A stretch of 64,000 nucleotides of DNA from Companilactobacillus formosensis (GTDB taxonomy: Bacteria; Bacillota; Bacilli; Lactobacillales; Lactobacillaceae), in contig NZ_BJDU01000004.1 of NCBI RefSeq assembly GCF_005405305.1, positions 1 through 64,000 on the forward strand. Reading direction: 5' to 3'. Positions 35,973-44,535 of this stretch are shown piece by piece. The notes below the pieces were generated by a model. The model had not been told where the DNA came from and ran no database searches. It was given only the letters and a program-made list of their open reading frames with translations. Every line of letters starts with the position of its first letter. Positions within the stretch are counted from its first letter, which is position 1. The translations under genes and the position numbers were made by a program.

Positions 35973-37454
35973 ATGAGTAGGAATCGCAAAATCTTAGTTA
36001 CTTTTGCATTAGTTTTATCCAATATGATGGCGGGACTAGATGCAACGATTATTAATACCGCTTTGCCAGCCATTATTAGTGATTTGCATGGGATTCAATA
36101 TATGGGGTGGATCGTTGCTATTTTTCTATTAGGGATGGCCGTTTCAACACCGTTATGGAGTAAGTTTGGCGAAAAGAAGGGTAATAAAGTTGCCTATATT
36201 ACTGCAACGATTGTTTTCATGATTGGGGCTTTGTTTCAAGGATTAGCTCCCAATATTATTTGGTTCATTACTGCTAGATGTGTCATGGGAATTGGTGCTG
36301 GCGGAATGAACACGATTCCCTTCATTATTTATTCGCAAATATTTAAGAATATCAAACGCCGTTCACAAGTTATCGGAATTGCTTCAGCCGGATTCAGTGG
36401 TACCTCAATTGTCGGACCTTTGATTGGTGGTTGGATCGTAGATACATTCAGTTGGCACTGGGTCTTTTATATTAATTTGCCTTTGGCTTTGTTATCAATC
36501 ACAATCGTATCTATCTTCTTCAAGATCAAAGAACAATTGAATCAAGCTAAAGTCGATTACCGTGGTGCTATTTTGATGGTACTCGGTTTAACATCATTTT
36601 TGATAGGAATTCAATTGTTAGGAGTCTCTTCCATTTATGCTGTGTTAGCATTCATCGTTATTGGAGCGTTATTGATTTATTGGATGTCACGAGTTGAGAA
36701 TAAAGTCGAGGATCCAATTGTTCCTAATCGTTTGTTTAAAAATGAAAAGTTAGTAATTGATTTGATTTTGTTTGCCTTATTGTGGGGATCATTTGTGGCC
36801 TTCAATATTTATATTCCAATGTGGGCACAAGGAATTATGGGTCTTAGTGCTTTGATTGGAGGAATGACACAGATTCCCGGAGCAATTGCTAATTTTGTCG
36901 GTTCAGAATTAGAACCATTGATTCAAAGAAAGATGAGTCGTTACGCAATTATTGCCATCGGAACAGCTTCATTTTTCATTTCTTTTGCTGGATTGTACTG
37001 GGCTAGTCAAACCGCCAGTTATACATTCTTATTGATCATGGGTGTATTCGAAGGCTTCGGTGTCGGAATTTGTTTCAATGCTTTGTTGATTGCCGTACAA
37101 TTTGATGTTGAAAGCCGAGATGTTCCAATTTCGACATCATTTGCTTACTTAGTTAGAATTTTGAGTCAAACTTTCATGTCATCGATTTATGGAGTTATCT
37201 TGAATCTTGCCTTAATCAAAGGTGTCAGAGAGAGTAGCGGTCACATAACGATGGCTATGATGAATAAATTGAGTAACGCTGCGGTTGCTAAAGAATTGCC
37301 TAAAGCGTATATTCCTGAAATGAAGAATATTTTCTTTCATGGAATTCATAATATTATGCTGACAGCACTTATTTTGATTATTTTAGTTATTATCATTTTG
37401 GGTTACTTATTTAGAAGAGAAGCTGTCAAGAAACATCAAGTTAAAGTAAATTAA
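35973..37454 (+). CDS. DHA2-family MFS drug:proton antiporter
   Basis: The 493-residue protein has 14 helices. It carries motif D1-like LDATIINTALPAI, motif A-like TPLWSKFGEKKGNK and the motif C antiporter signature GFSGTSIVGPLIGGWI. Such EmrB/QacA-type pumps export amphipathic compounds. It lies after the CAT-like gene with a terminator between them. GAAGTAGGGG precedes the ATG. Confidence 0.9.
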   Translation: MSRNRKILVTFALVLSNMMAGLDATIINTALPAIISDLHGIQYMGWIVAIFLLGMAVSTPLWSKFGEKKGNKVAYITATIVFMIGALFQGLAPNIIWFITARCVMGIGAGGMNTIPFIIYSQIFKNIKRRSQVIGIASAGFSGTSIVGPLIGGWIVDTFSWHWVFYINLPLALLSITIVSIFFKIKEQLNQAKVDYRGAILMVLGLTSFLIGIQLLGVSSIYAVLAFIVIGALLIYWMSRVENKVEDPIVPNRLFKNEKLVIDLILFALLWGSFVAFNIYIPMWAQGIMGLSALIGGMTQIPGAIANFVGSELEPLIQRKMSRYAIIAIGTASFFISFAGLYWASQTASYTFLLIMGVFEGFGVGICFNALLIAVQFDVESRDVPISTSFAYLVRILSQTFMSSIYGVILNLALIKGVRESSGHITMAMMNKLSNAAVAKELPKAYIPEMKNIFFHGIHNIMLTALILIILVIIILGYLFRREAVKKHQVKVN

Positions 37455-37489
37455 AAGCAATTTCACTGTTGGGTGAGATTGCTTTTTTT
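37455..37489 (+). terminator. Intrinsic terminator
   Basis: A 12-bp stem AAGCAATTTCAC/GTGAGATTGCTT is followed by seven T residues. Confidence 0.85.
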
Positions 37490-37620
37490 ATAGGTTCGGT
37501 ATCATAAATTACAGAAATAATCCTTTATTCAATAATAATATTGATCGTTAATTTGTTTATCGTTATAGTAAATATATGTAACTTTTTATAAATTAAATAT
37601 CTAAGGGGAAAGTAATTATC

Positions 37621-39366
37621 ATGAGTACATTAGTCGATATACCAATACCATCAAGATTTAGAATTGGGGAATTATTTCAAAATAATAATTTTGTAGTGCC
37701 ACTTTATCAAAGAAATTATGCTTGGCAAAATAGTGAAATCGTTGATTTTTGGGAAGATCTATTAGATTTGGTTGAGGATAAACGAAATAGTCACTTCTTT
37801 GGTCAAATTGTAACTTATAAAAATGAATCTGGTAGTCAAGAAATAATCGATGGACAACAGCGTTTGACGACTAGCACGATTTTTATGGCAGCTATCCGTG
37901 ATATTGCTGAAAAAATGTACAATGATAATTTCAAGGGTTCTCAAGATGAATCAAGTTTAGAACTTGGTGATACTTTACGCGATATCAAACGTGAAGTAAA
38001 CAAAACTATTCGTGGTACGAACGGTGAGGAATCATCCTTAATGGTTCAACAAAATTCTAAGGATCAAGAACAAAATGTCCAAACATTTTTCTTTGCTTTG
38101 ACACATTCTGATATCAAAGTTCGTGACGAAAAGACTAATTCCGAACCTAAGAAAAACATGCAACACGCTTATAAGGACATTACTCAATGGATCAATTCTT
38201 ATTTGAAGCAGTACAAACAATTGAATGAAAGAATTGCCAAGTTGCAATTGATTTTTGAGTCATTTTTCAGTAATTTTTATATCGTTATGATTTCTGCACC
38301 TAGTAGAAAAGATGCTTTCACTATTTTTGAGACTTTGAATAGTCGTGGTAAAGATTTAATGGCATCTGATATTATCAAGAATCATCTGATGTCATTGATG
38401 GGTGAAGATATTCAAGAAGGTAACGAAAAATGGAATAAATTGACTGAAAAACTAGGTAATAACAGCAATCGTATCACTCGTTTTATTAGAACTTACTGGG
38501 CTTCGAAAAAACGTATCGTACCTGAATCAAAGCTTTATCGTGAAGTTAGCGCAGAGGTTAATAGTCTCAACGAAGCACAAATTTTCTTGAATGATTTAGA
38601 TAAGTTAGTTGATTTATACACCGTTTTGGAATCACCAACTAGTCCTAAGGCTCACTACGATTTCTTTGAAAATAAGCAAGTGATTCAGGGCATCGATATT
38701 CTAAATCGTTTGAACGTTAAATTGTATTATCCAATTGTTATGGCGATGTATTACAACAATTACAGTCAAGATGGAATGTTGAAAGTAATTACGAAGATAA
38801 CTTCAGTATTCATTCGTCATCGTACAATTATTAATGATGGTACAAATAAATTGGAAACTGGTTTCTCAGATATTGCTCGTAAGATTTGGAATTTGGAATT
38901 AAAGAATATTGAAGATATTAATTTAGAACTCAACAAAAAGCTTTTGCCATCATCAGAAGCTACTAAGGCTAGTTTCACAGTACTGAAAAAGTCTGGGGGT
39001 CAACGTGGTGCAAAAAAGTGGACGTTGGTCTACCTCTTATCAGAACTATATGGAACCGAATATGGGGATTTCGAAGACGGTTATTATAGTAGTGTCTTCA
39101 ATGATGATGACTATCGTCTGGTTCAAATCAGTTTAGATCCAGAACTCGGTGACCATCGCGAATTCATTGGTAATTGGGTCTTGATTGAAAAGAGTTTGAG
39201 TAAAAATGAATTCAAAAATGAAGCTGAGTTGGCTGAAAAGTTAACTAAGTCAAAACTTTTAGGAAATAAAAAACTTGCTCAAGTATTGAATTCAGGCAAG
39301 TGGACAAAAGAAAATATTGTTAAACGCCAAAATGACTTTGCTGATGATGCAACAGTAATTTGGTAA
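37621..39366 (+). CDS. DUF262 (GmrSD-N-like) protein
   Basis: The 581-residue product has the DUF262 ParB/sulfiredoxin-like motifs FVVPLYQRNYAWQ and IIDGQQRLTT, followed by FTIFETLNSRGKDLMASDIIKNHLM. Such domains hydrolyse nucleotides in GmrSD type IV restriction and related defence proteins. The C-terminal part shows the IGNWVLIEKSLSKNEF outline of the DUF1524 nuclease half, but I cannot see the HNH-type histidine box (HIxP), so it may be nuclease-dead. It stands alone, with AAGGGGAAA before the ATG and a terminator after it. Role in phage defence is inferred. Confidence 0.75.
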   Translation: MSTLVDIPIPSRFRIGELFQNNNFVVPLYQRNYAWQNSEIVDFWEDLLDLVEDKRNSHFFGQIVTYKNESGSQEIIDGQQRLTTSTIFMAAIRDIAEKMYNDNFKGSQDESSLELGDTLRDIKREVNKTIRGTNGEESSLMVQQNSKDQEQNVQTFFFALTHSDIKVRDEKTNSEPKKNMQHAYKDITQWINSYLKQYKQLNERIAKLQLIFESFFSNFYIVMISAPSRKDAFTIFETLNSRGKDLMASDIIKNHLMSLMGEDIQEGNEKWNKLTEKLGNNSNRITRFIRTYWASKKRIVPESKLYREVSAEVNSLNEAQIFLNDLDKLVDLYTVLESPTSPKAHYDFFENKQVIQGIDILNRLNVKLYYPIVMAMYYNNYSQDGMLKVITKITSVFIRHRTIINDGTNKLETGFSDIARKIWNLELKNIEDINLELNKKLLPSSEATKASFTVLKKSGGQRGAKKWTLVYLLSELYGTEYGDFEDGYYSSVFNDDDYRLVQISLDPELGDHREFIGNWVLIEKSLSKNEFKNEAELAEKLTKSKLLGNKKLAQVLNSGKWTKENIVKRQNDFADDATVIW

Positions 39367-39370
39367 TTCA

Positions 39371-39402
39371 TAAGTCTGTAGAGAAATCTACAGGCTTTTT
39401 TT
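39371..39402. terminator. Bidirectional terminator
   Basis: AAGTCTGTAG/CTACAGGCTT stem between the convergent DUF262 and TauE genes, with a T run on the plus side. Confidence 0.8.
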
Positions 39403-40141
39403 AAAATAGAGTTTTAATTCCCATGAAAATCAGTAAAACAGCAATAAAATATTGAACCAAATAAGCTCGCTTACTTTTGGCTAATTTATTGACTAACAAC
39501 GGTGCAATGAAAGCTCCAATAATGGCACCAATTATTAAAGGAATACCGGCCTGCCAGTAGATACTTCCATTAGTCATATGCATGATAGAACCTAAGAAAC
39601 TCATTCCCACTAAAACGTATGAAGAAGTGGCAGTAGCGTTGAAAGTATCTAAGCCTAAAATCAATAGGCCAGCTAGAATTGGTCCACCACCACTTAAGCC
39701 AGCGATTCCAACCATTAAGCCGCTGAGAACGCCGTACATTGCCGCTGCAAATTTACCATGAGCTTTTTTGTTAGTGGAAGTACTTCTTTGTTTAACGATT
39801 ATTTGAATTCCTAGTACAGTCAAAATAATAGCAATCAACCAAGTATAAATTATTTGTGGAATAAACGGTGCGACTAGGGCTCCGACGATGACAGCAGGGA
39901 GAGCTGATATCAACATTTGGTTTCCATAATGAAAATTAACCCGACCTTGTTTGATATAAATAATAGTCCCAATTACTAGCGATGGTAGAGCAGTAACGAT
40001 TGATGTAGCGGCCGCAGAAGCAGGAGCTAAATTAAAAAAAGCTGTTAAGACGCCTAAATAAAAGGCAGCTCCACCACCACCTAGTGCTATAACGATGGTT
40101 CCAATGACGATACCCAAAATAATTAAGAGAATAAAAGACAT
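39401..40141 (-). CDS. TauE/SafE family sulfite/anion exporter
   Basis: The 246-residue protein has eight predicted helices and the family's repeated glycine-rich motifs (GGGGAAFYLGVLTAFFNLAPASAAATS, GLMVGIAGLSGGGPILAGLL). The substrate is unknown; related proteins export sulfite or sulfur compounds. AAGGAGG precedes the ATG. It is divergent from a TTG-started TetR gene with two operator copies between them, so it is the likely target of that repressor. Confidence 0.85.
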   Translation of the reverse strand: MSFILLIILGIVIGTIVIALGGGGAAFYLGVLTAFFNLAPASAAATSIVTALPSLVIGTIIYIKQGRVNFHYGNQMLISALPAVIVGALVAPFIPQIIYTWLIAIILTVLGIQIIVKQRSTSTNKKAHGKFAAAMYGVLSGLMVGIAGLSGGGPILAGLLILGLDTFNATATSSYVLVGMSFLGSIMHMTNGSIYWQAGIPLIIGAIIGAFIAPLLVNKLAKSKRAYLVQYFIAVLLIFMGIKTLF

Positions 40142-40179
40142 ATAGTAGAATCCTCCTTTTGAATAATGTATTACTTGTT

Positions 40180-40195
40180 TACAAATGTATTTGTA
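40180..40195. promoter_or_regulatory. 16-bp perfect palindrome near the TauE promoter
   Basis: TACAAATGTATTTGTA lies 39 bases upstream of the TauE start, separate in sequence from the two TetR-type operator copies. Confidence 0.45.
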
Positions 40196-40233
40196 GTTAA
40201 ACTTATATTTAAGTAATCAATATGTAAAAGAAT

Positions 40234-40248
40234 ATTACAACTAGTAAT
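40234..40248. promoter_or_regulatory. TetR operator copy 1
   Basis: ATTACAACTAGTAAT has inverted ATTAC/GTAAT arms. It repeats 20 bases further on with one central difference pair. Confidence 0.7.
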
Positions 40249-40253
40249 ATATA

Positions 40254-40268
40254 ATTACAACATGTAAT
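40254..40268. promoter_or_regulatory. TetR operator copy 2
   Basis: ATTACAACATGTAAT, centre 20 bases (two helical turns) from copy 1, 23 bases before the TTG start. Spacing on one DNA face suits cooperative binding by two TetR dimers. Confidence 0.7.
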
Positions 40269-40290
40269 TTTCAAGTGGGAGGGTCAATTT

Positions 40291-40845
40291 TTGACATCAA
40301 GAACTCTGTCTAAAGAAAAAATAATCGCTACAGCAATTGATTTGATCAATGATCAAGAAAATTTAACTTTTACCAATCTGAGTAAAAGATTAGGAACTAG
40401 ATCACAGGCAATTTATAACTATTATCCTGACGTATTAGCCGTAAAAGTTGCAGTTGCTATAGCGTTTTATCAAGATTTAGCTACAAGACTACAAGTGGAT
40501 TTACTAGGATTATCTGGTAAACAAGCCGTAAAGGCCTTTTGCAATGTTAGTGTGCAATATGCTTTGAGCAAATATCCAGTTACTCAACAAATTTTGAGTA
40601 TTCCCTCAGGGAAAATTAATAACGAAGAATTGGATAAAAATTCTTTGATGGTTCACGGAATTATGTTGAAATTGTTGAATCCGATTGAGTCAGATGAAAA
40701 GAAGCAATTAGTCTTGGCCAGAATGTTACGCAACTTAATTGATGGAGAAATTATTCACGTTGGCAATGGTCGTTTCAATAATAAATTGATTTCTCATCGG
40801 GACAGTTTTGATCAAATGCTGAATATTGTGTTAGAAAATTATTAA
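40291..40845 (+). CDS. TetR family repressor, TTG start
   Basis: The 184-residue product has the TetR DNA-binding helix-turn-helix LTFTNLSKRLGTRSQAIYNYYPDVLAVKVAV and an all-helical ligand domain. The start is TTG with GGGAGGG at 8-9 bases, and no in-frame ATG lies close enough to replace it. It probably represses itself and the divergent TauE gene. Confidence 0.85.
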   Translation: MTSRTLSKEKIIATAIDLINDQENLTFTNLSKRLGTRSQAIYNYYPDVLAVKVAVAIAFYQDLATRLQVDLLGLSGKQAVKAFCNVSVQYALSKYPVTQQILSIPSGKINNEELDKNSLMVHGIMLKLLNPIESDEKKQLVLARMLRNLIDGEIIHVGNGRFNNKLISHRDSFDQMLNIVLENY

Positions 40846-40873
40846 AAAAAACCACCCCAGCGGGTGGTTTTTT
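40846..40873. terminator. Bidirectional terminator
   Basis: AAAACCACCC/GGGTGGTTTT with A and T runs between the TetR gene and the convergent matrixin gene. Confidence 0.88.
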
Positions 40874-40874
40874 A

Positions 40875-41564
40875 CTATTTATAGATATTTTTGAGTCCAT
40901 TTAAATCAGCTTCGGATAACTGATAAACACCCTGATCAACTGGATACATGACTGAATTAGTATAAGAACTATGAGCTAAACCTAGAGCATGACCTAATTC
41001 ATGCATAGCAACTGACTTTTTGACCGACAAAGTTGGATAGGTCATATTTAGCCCCGCTTGACTAGTATTAATAGCATAGTCATTTAATTGTAAGGCAGAA
41101 GGGCCACCATTTCCTAATTCAACTGAACTAGACATGACGTTTTCAATCTTCTTGTGGTAAATGAAGAAAGTCACGCTATTTTGGTCTGAATCTGCTTTAC
41201 CAGGAATCAGGTTGACGATACCAGTTTTGTTGTATTGTTCAACAGCGTATTCAAATACTTGTCGTGCTGACTGAGGAACGTTGTCCTTGAAATGATAGTA
41301 GTAAGTCTTAGAAGTTGTCATTCCTTGAAGTGGTTCTTCAGTAGGAGTGGTAGCTTTGCCAACTTGTTTTTCAGTAGTGGTTTCCCTTTGACCAGATAAT
41401 TTTTTCTTGATGTTAGCTTTGATTAAATAAACGTATGGTTGAATTTGATTGTTCGCTGATTGAAGCTCACTTTTGACTTGTGGAACAATCTGGGGCTTGA
41501 TTTGAACGACAGCAAATATGCCAGCTAAAACAACCAACCAAGCGATCCATGAATTTTTCCTCAT
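40875..41564 (-). CDS. Membrane-anchored matrixin-like zinc metalloprotease
   Basis: The 229-residue product has one N-terminal helix (about residues 8-22), a linker, and a metzincin domain with the zinc motif HELGHALGLAHS followed by the Met-turn VMYP. The glutamate is catalytic. Matrixin-type proteases cleave extracellular proteins. It is the last gene of a co-directional group with a polysaccharide synthase and an EAL-domain protein, 71 bases after the synthase. AAGGAGA precedes the ATG. Confidence 0.85.
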   Translation of the reverse strand: MRKNSWIAWLVVLAGIFAVVQIKPQIVPQVKSELQSANNQIQPYVYLIKANIKKKLSGQRETTTEKQVGKATTPTEEPLQGMTTSKTYYYHFKDNVPQSARQVFEYAVEQYNKTGIVNLIPGKADSDQNSVTFFIYHKKIENVMSSSVELGNGGPSALQLNDYAINTSQAGLNMTYPTLSVKKSVAMHELGHALGLAHSSYTNSVMYPVDQGVYQLSEADLNGLKNIYK

Positions 41565-41635
41565 TGTTTCTCCTTAAAAATTGGTTCTGTGTCTTCTTAT
41601 AATAGTTTTTTAGCTATCAAAAGTCCACTATTAGC

Positions 41636-42964
41636 TTACTTATTGTCCTGTAAAGAACTACGTTTAGGACTAGTCCAAGTACCCGAACCAAATCCTAGAA
41701 TCGTTTTAACGGCGGGAATGAAAGTCATTACAACAGTAATTGGATTAATTATCCAGTAAAATAACATGTATAAAGGAGCAAAGAAGGCATATTTGAGTTT
41801 GGCACCACGATGGTCAAGTAACAGAGCTGTGAATAATTGGAAACAACCGGCAATCAACTCAAAAGTAACAAAGATAAATGAAATTACAAAAGCGTGGAAG
41901 ACTCGTTCGAAATCTCCATGAAGTAAAAGCCAAAGTATCGTTATGATGAATATAACGGATGTAATAATGAAGAAGAATGACCAAATGATTGAAAGTGTCG
42001 AATCAATAAACATCGACATTTGATAACGACGTTTGATTGGATGAAAGAGGAATTTCTTTAAATTAGTCAACCAAACCTCGGTACCACCCTGAGCCCAACG
42101 TTTACGTTGCTTATATAGTTGAGAAATTGATTCTGGTACATTCATGTGAAAGACGATATTGGGCGCAAATCTCGGTACCGCTCCAATCGTTTGATGATCC
42201 CAAGCAATACTGATATCTTCAGTCGCTCGGTCTTGTCGAAAGCCGCCAACGTCGATCAAGAAATCTTTCTTATACAAAGTATTTGCACCACTGTAGGCGT
42301 ACATCGAATCATTGATAGAAGTTTGACTACGCTTAATAGTTCCAACGATACTGGAAAATTCGACTGTTTGTGATTTACCAAGCATTGTACTGCGATTTTG
42401 TACATCCATATTGGCAGTGACGGCGGAAGTGTTCATATCACGATTGTGGATAAAGAAATTCATGTATTTCATCAAGGCATCGGGTTCGGGAATCGTATCA
42501 GCATCGTTACTTAAAATGTATTCGCCTTTAGCAAAGTGCATACCAATATTGAAGGCGTGAGCTTTACCTTTATTTTTTACAATATTGATTACTCGCAACC
42601 TAGGGTAAGTCAGTTGCAAACGTTCAAGGATTTCTTGAGTTTTGTCGGTTGAGCCATCGTTAGTAACTAAGACTTCGAAATTTTGGTAATTTAAATTATT
42701 AAATAGGTAAGTAATGGTTTCTTCTATGACCACTTCTTCGTTGTGAGCTGGTATCATAATAGTGATCATCGGTTGTTTATCAGGTGGGATTTCTTCCCAG
42801 TTATCGTCATATTTGTTCTTCTTTAGAAAACGATAGCATAACGCACCACTGAACCAGAAAAATGAACCAATGATAGGATATAAGCAAAGAATCAACAGAC
42901 AAATATTGATGACTGTACCCAATGTAGTAGAACCAGCAATATGGTCAATAAATATATTTTTCAT
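41636..42964 (-). CDS. PgaC/IcaA-like processive GT2 polysaccharide synthase
   Basis: The 442-residue membrane protein has one or two N-terminal helices. The GT2 domain carries IPAHNEE, TNDGSTD, SNDADT, the acceptor motif ATEDISIAWD and the processive motif QRKRWAQGG. Four C-terminal helices follow. This is the architecture of poly-N-acetylglucosamine or hyaluronan-type synthases; the sugar cannot be told. AGGGGA precedes the ATG. The two genes upstream in the operon encode a two-helix protein and an EAL protein. Confidence 0.85.
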   Translation of the reverse strand: MKNIFIDHIAGSTTLGTVINICLLILCLYPIIGSFFWFSGALCYRFLKKNKYDDNWEEIPPDKQPMITIMIPAHNEEVVIEETITYLFNNLNYQNFEVLVTNDGSTDKTQEILERLQLTYPRLRVINIVKNKGKAHAFNIGMHFAKGEYILSNDADTIPEPDALMKYMNFFIHNRDMNTSAVTANMDVQNRSTMLGKSQTVEFSSIVGTIKRSQTSINDSMYAYSGANTLYKKDFLIDVGGFRQDRATEDISIAWDHQTIGAVPRFAPNIVFHMNVPESISQLYKQRKRWAQGGTEVWLTNLKKFLFHPIKRRYQMSMFIDSTLSIIWSFFFIITSVIFIITILWLLLHGDFERVFHAFVISFIFVTFELIAGCFQLFTALLLDHRGAKLKYAFFAPLYMLFYWIINPITVVMTFIPAVKTILGFGSGTWTSPKRSSLQDNK

Positions 42965-42973
42965 AAAATCCCC

Positions 42974-43471
42974 TTAGTCGACGTCATCGAGATTCTTTTT
43001 GGCATAAAGTTTTTGGATTTGATGAGTCTCTAAATTTTGTTCTGGTTTGACGGTGTAATTTTTGACATGTTCACGAAATTCTTTGGGACCAAAACGTTTA
43101 TCGATAAAATCATCAATGGTTTTCTTGCGTTCCTTTTGATTGATAGGATTAAAGGTCGGCCATTGTTCAACGATTCGATCACGTTTGCGGTTTTGAATGA
43201 TAGTCATACTGATGGCAAAGATTAAGGTCATGACCCAGGCAAAAATCAAAATAACGCCAATAAACTTGATTTCGTAAATTCCTTCGTGATAAGACCATAA
43301 ATGTGGTACGCGTGAGTCAAAGCTGGCCCAAAAGGCTAACACCGTTATAACGATTGGAATGATGACTGCTAACCAGCCAATGGTGGCAATCAATACTTGA
43401 CGAATCTTTAATAGCCAGTGACCTGATTCAAAAAATTTATCCGTATAAAGTTGCTGTTTATCTTCTTTCAT
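42974..43471 (-). CDS. Two-helix membrane protein, PgaD-like position
   Basis: The 165-residue product has two helices (about residues 24-49 and 68-92) and a charged cytoplasmic tail. It lies 9 bases before the synthase gene and overlaps the EAL gene by 14 bases. Size, topology and position recall PgaD/IcaD, the small subunit of poly-GlcNAc synthases, but there is no sequence motif to prove it. Confidence 0.6.
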   Translation of the reverse strand: MKEDKQQLYTDKFFESGHWLLKIRQVLIATIGWLAVIIPIVITVLAFWASFDSRVPHLWSYHEGIYEIKFIGVILIFAWVMTLIFAISMTIIQNRKRDRIVEQWPTFNPINQKERKKTIDDFIDKRFGPKEFREHVKNYTVKPEQNLETHQIQKLYAKKNLDDVD

Positions 43472-44285
43472 TTTCTTCTTCCTGTTTAGATTTGATAGGA
43501 TTTACAGGATGACCAAAGAGATAGCCTTGACGAGTAGGGATATTTAATTGTTCGGCCAAAGCTTCATCTTTTTCGTTTTCAATTCCCATCAAAACCAGAT
43601 TAATATTATGTTCTTTGGAAATACGATTCCAAGATTGTAAATTGAGATCAAGCCAAATACTAGGATCGTCTTTGCGAAAACGCCGCATTGAACATTTGAT
43701 ATTGTCGACAAAAGGTAGCATCCACTCGATTGCTTTCAGATTAGCCATTTCTGAACCAACGTTGTCGATACTGAATTGCATATTGTAATTTCTAGCCTCA
43801 CGAATACGTTTTTCGAAAAGATGTTTCTTGTGAAACTTTTTGATGTTTCCCGGGGAAAACTCAATTGACAATTTCATCGGTTCGATTTTTGAAATGGCCC
43901 AGCGAACGAAGTATTGAAAATCACGGCTGATGATTTGATTGTATTCTAAATTGATCGAAAGAACGTAAGGCTCAGTTGGCAAAGCTTTGAAAGTATCTTC
44001 TAATAAGAAAACCACACGTTGTAACGGTAAAGAATCTAATTTTTTTGGTAAAGTCCAAGAGTCATTTGGTTGCTGTTGTCGCAATAGACACTCATAACCG
44101 ACTGTTTTGTCATGATAGTCGACTTGACGTTGGATAAAGTAGCGTAAATGGAAATTCTTATTTTCTAGATAATTATTATTGGTTTTTCGAGACCGCCAAT
44201 AAAAAATGGCTATCGTTATACCGAAGACAATAATAGTCGCGATAACTAGCCACAGTAAGGTTAATTCAAATTGAAAAAAACTCAT
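43458..44285 (-). CDS. Membrane-anchored degenerate EAL-domain protein
   Basis: The 275-residue product has an N-terminal helix (residues 8-30) and an EAL-type barrel. The motifs are altered: EALLR is ECLLR (E65), the N and E positions remain (N112, E142), DDFG is DNVG (D174-N175), KID is KCS (K197) and QGY-FG-P is kept at 253. Loss of the second metal aspartate suggests a c-di-GMP sensor rather than a phosphodiesterase. The ATG at 44285 follows AGGTG; an ATG at 44300 has no site. It heads the synthase operon, so it may gate exopolysaccharide synthesis. Confidence 0.8.
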   Translation of the reverse strand: MSFFQFELTLLWLVIATIIVFGITIAIFYWRSRKTNNNYLENKNFHLRYFIQRQVDYHDKTVGYECLLRQQQPNDSWTLPKKLDSLPLQRVVFLLEDTFKALPTEPYVLSINLEYNQIISRDFQYFVRWAISKIEPMKLSIEFSPGNIKKFHKKHLFEKRIREARNYNMQFSIDNVGSEMANLKAIEWMLPFVDNIKCSMRRFRKDDPSIWLDLNLQSWNRISKEHNINLVLMGIENEKDEALAEQLNIPTRQGYLFGHPVNPIKSKQEEENERR

Positions 44286-44462
44286 CATATACACCTGCAT
44301 GTAATTTTATAAATCTAATTATAAACCATGATGATAATAAAAGTCGTATTCATTTATTGTGAAAAAATGATTGGTATTTTAATTGGAATAAATGTTTAAT
44401 GGCAATTATTCAATCAGCATTGTCGTAAAAAGTATTTAAATATAAATTTATTCGAATAAATA

Positions 44463-44491
44463 TTGACGAGCAACATGTTTGAACATATAAT
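44463..44491 (+). promoter_or_regulatory. Strong promoter TTGACG-17-TATAAT
   Basis: A near-consensus -35 at 44463-44468 and a perfect -10 at 44486-44491 drive the PTS gene. The last base of the -10 begins the cre site. Confidence 0.85.
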
Positions 44492-44504
44492 GTAAGCGTA
44501 AACA
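44491..44504 (+). promoter_or_regulatory. cre site (CcpA box)
   Basis: TGTAAGCGTAAACA matches the TGWAANCGNTNWCA consensus at all but one position and covers the transcription start, so CcpA should repress the PTS operon when glucose is present. Confidence 0.75.
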
Positions 44505-44535
44505 AAGCAGTTATTTCAAAAAAGGGATGAACGTT

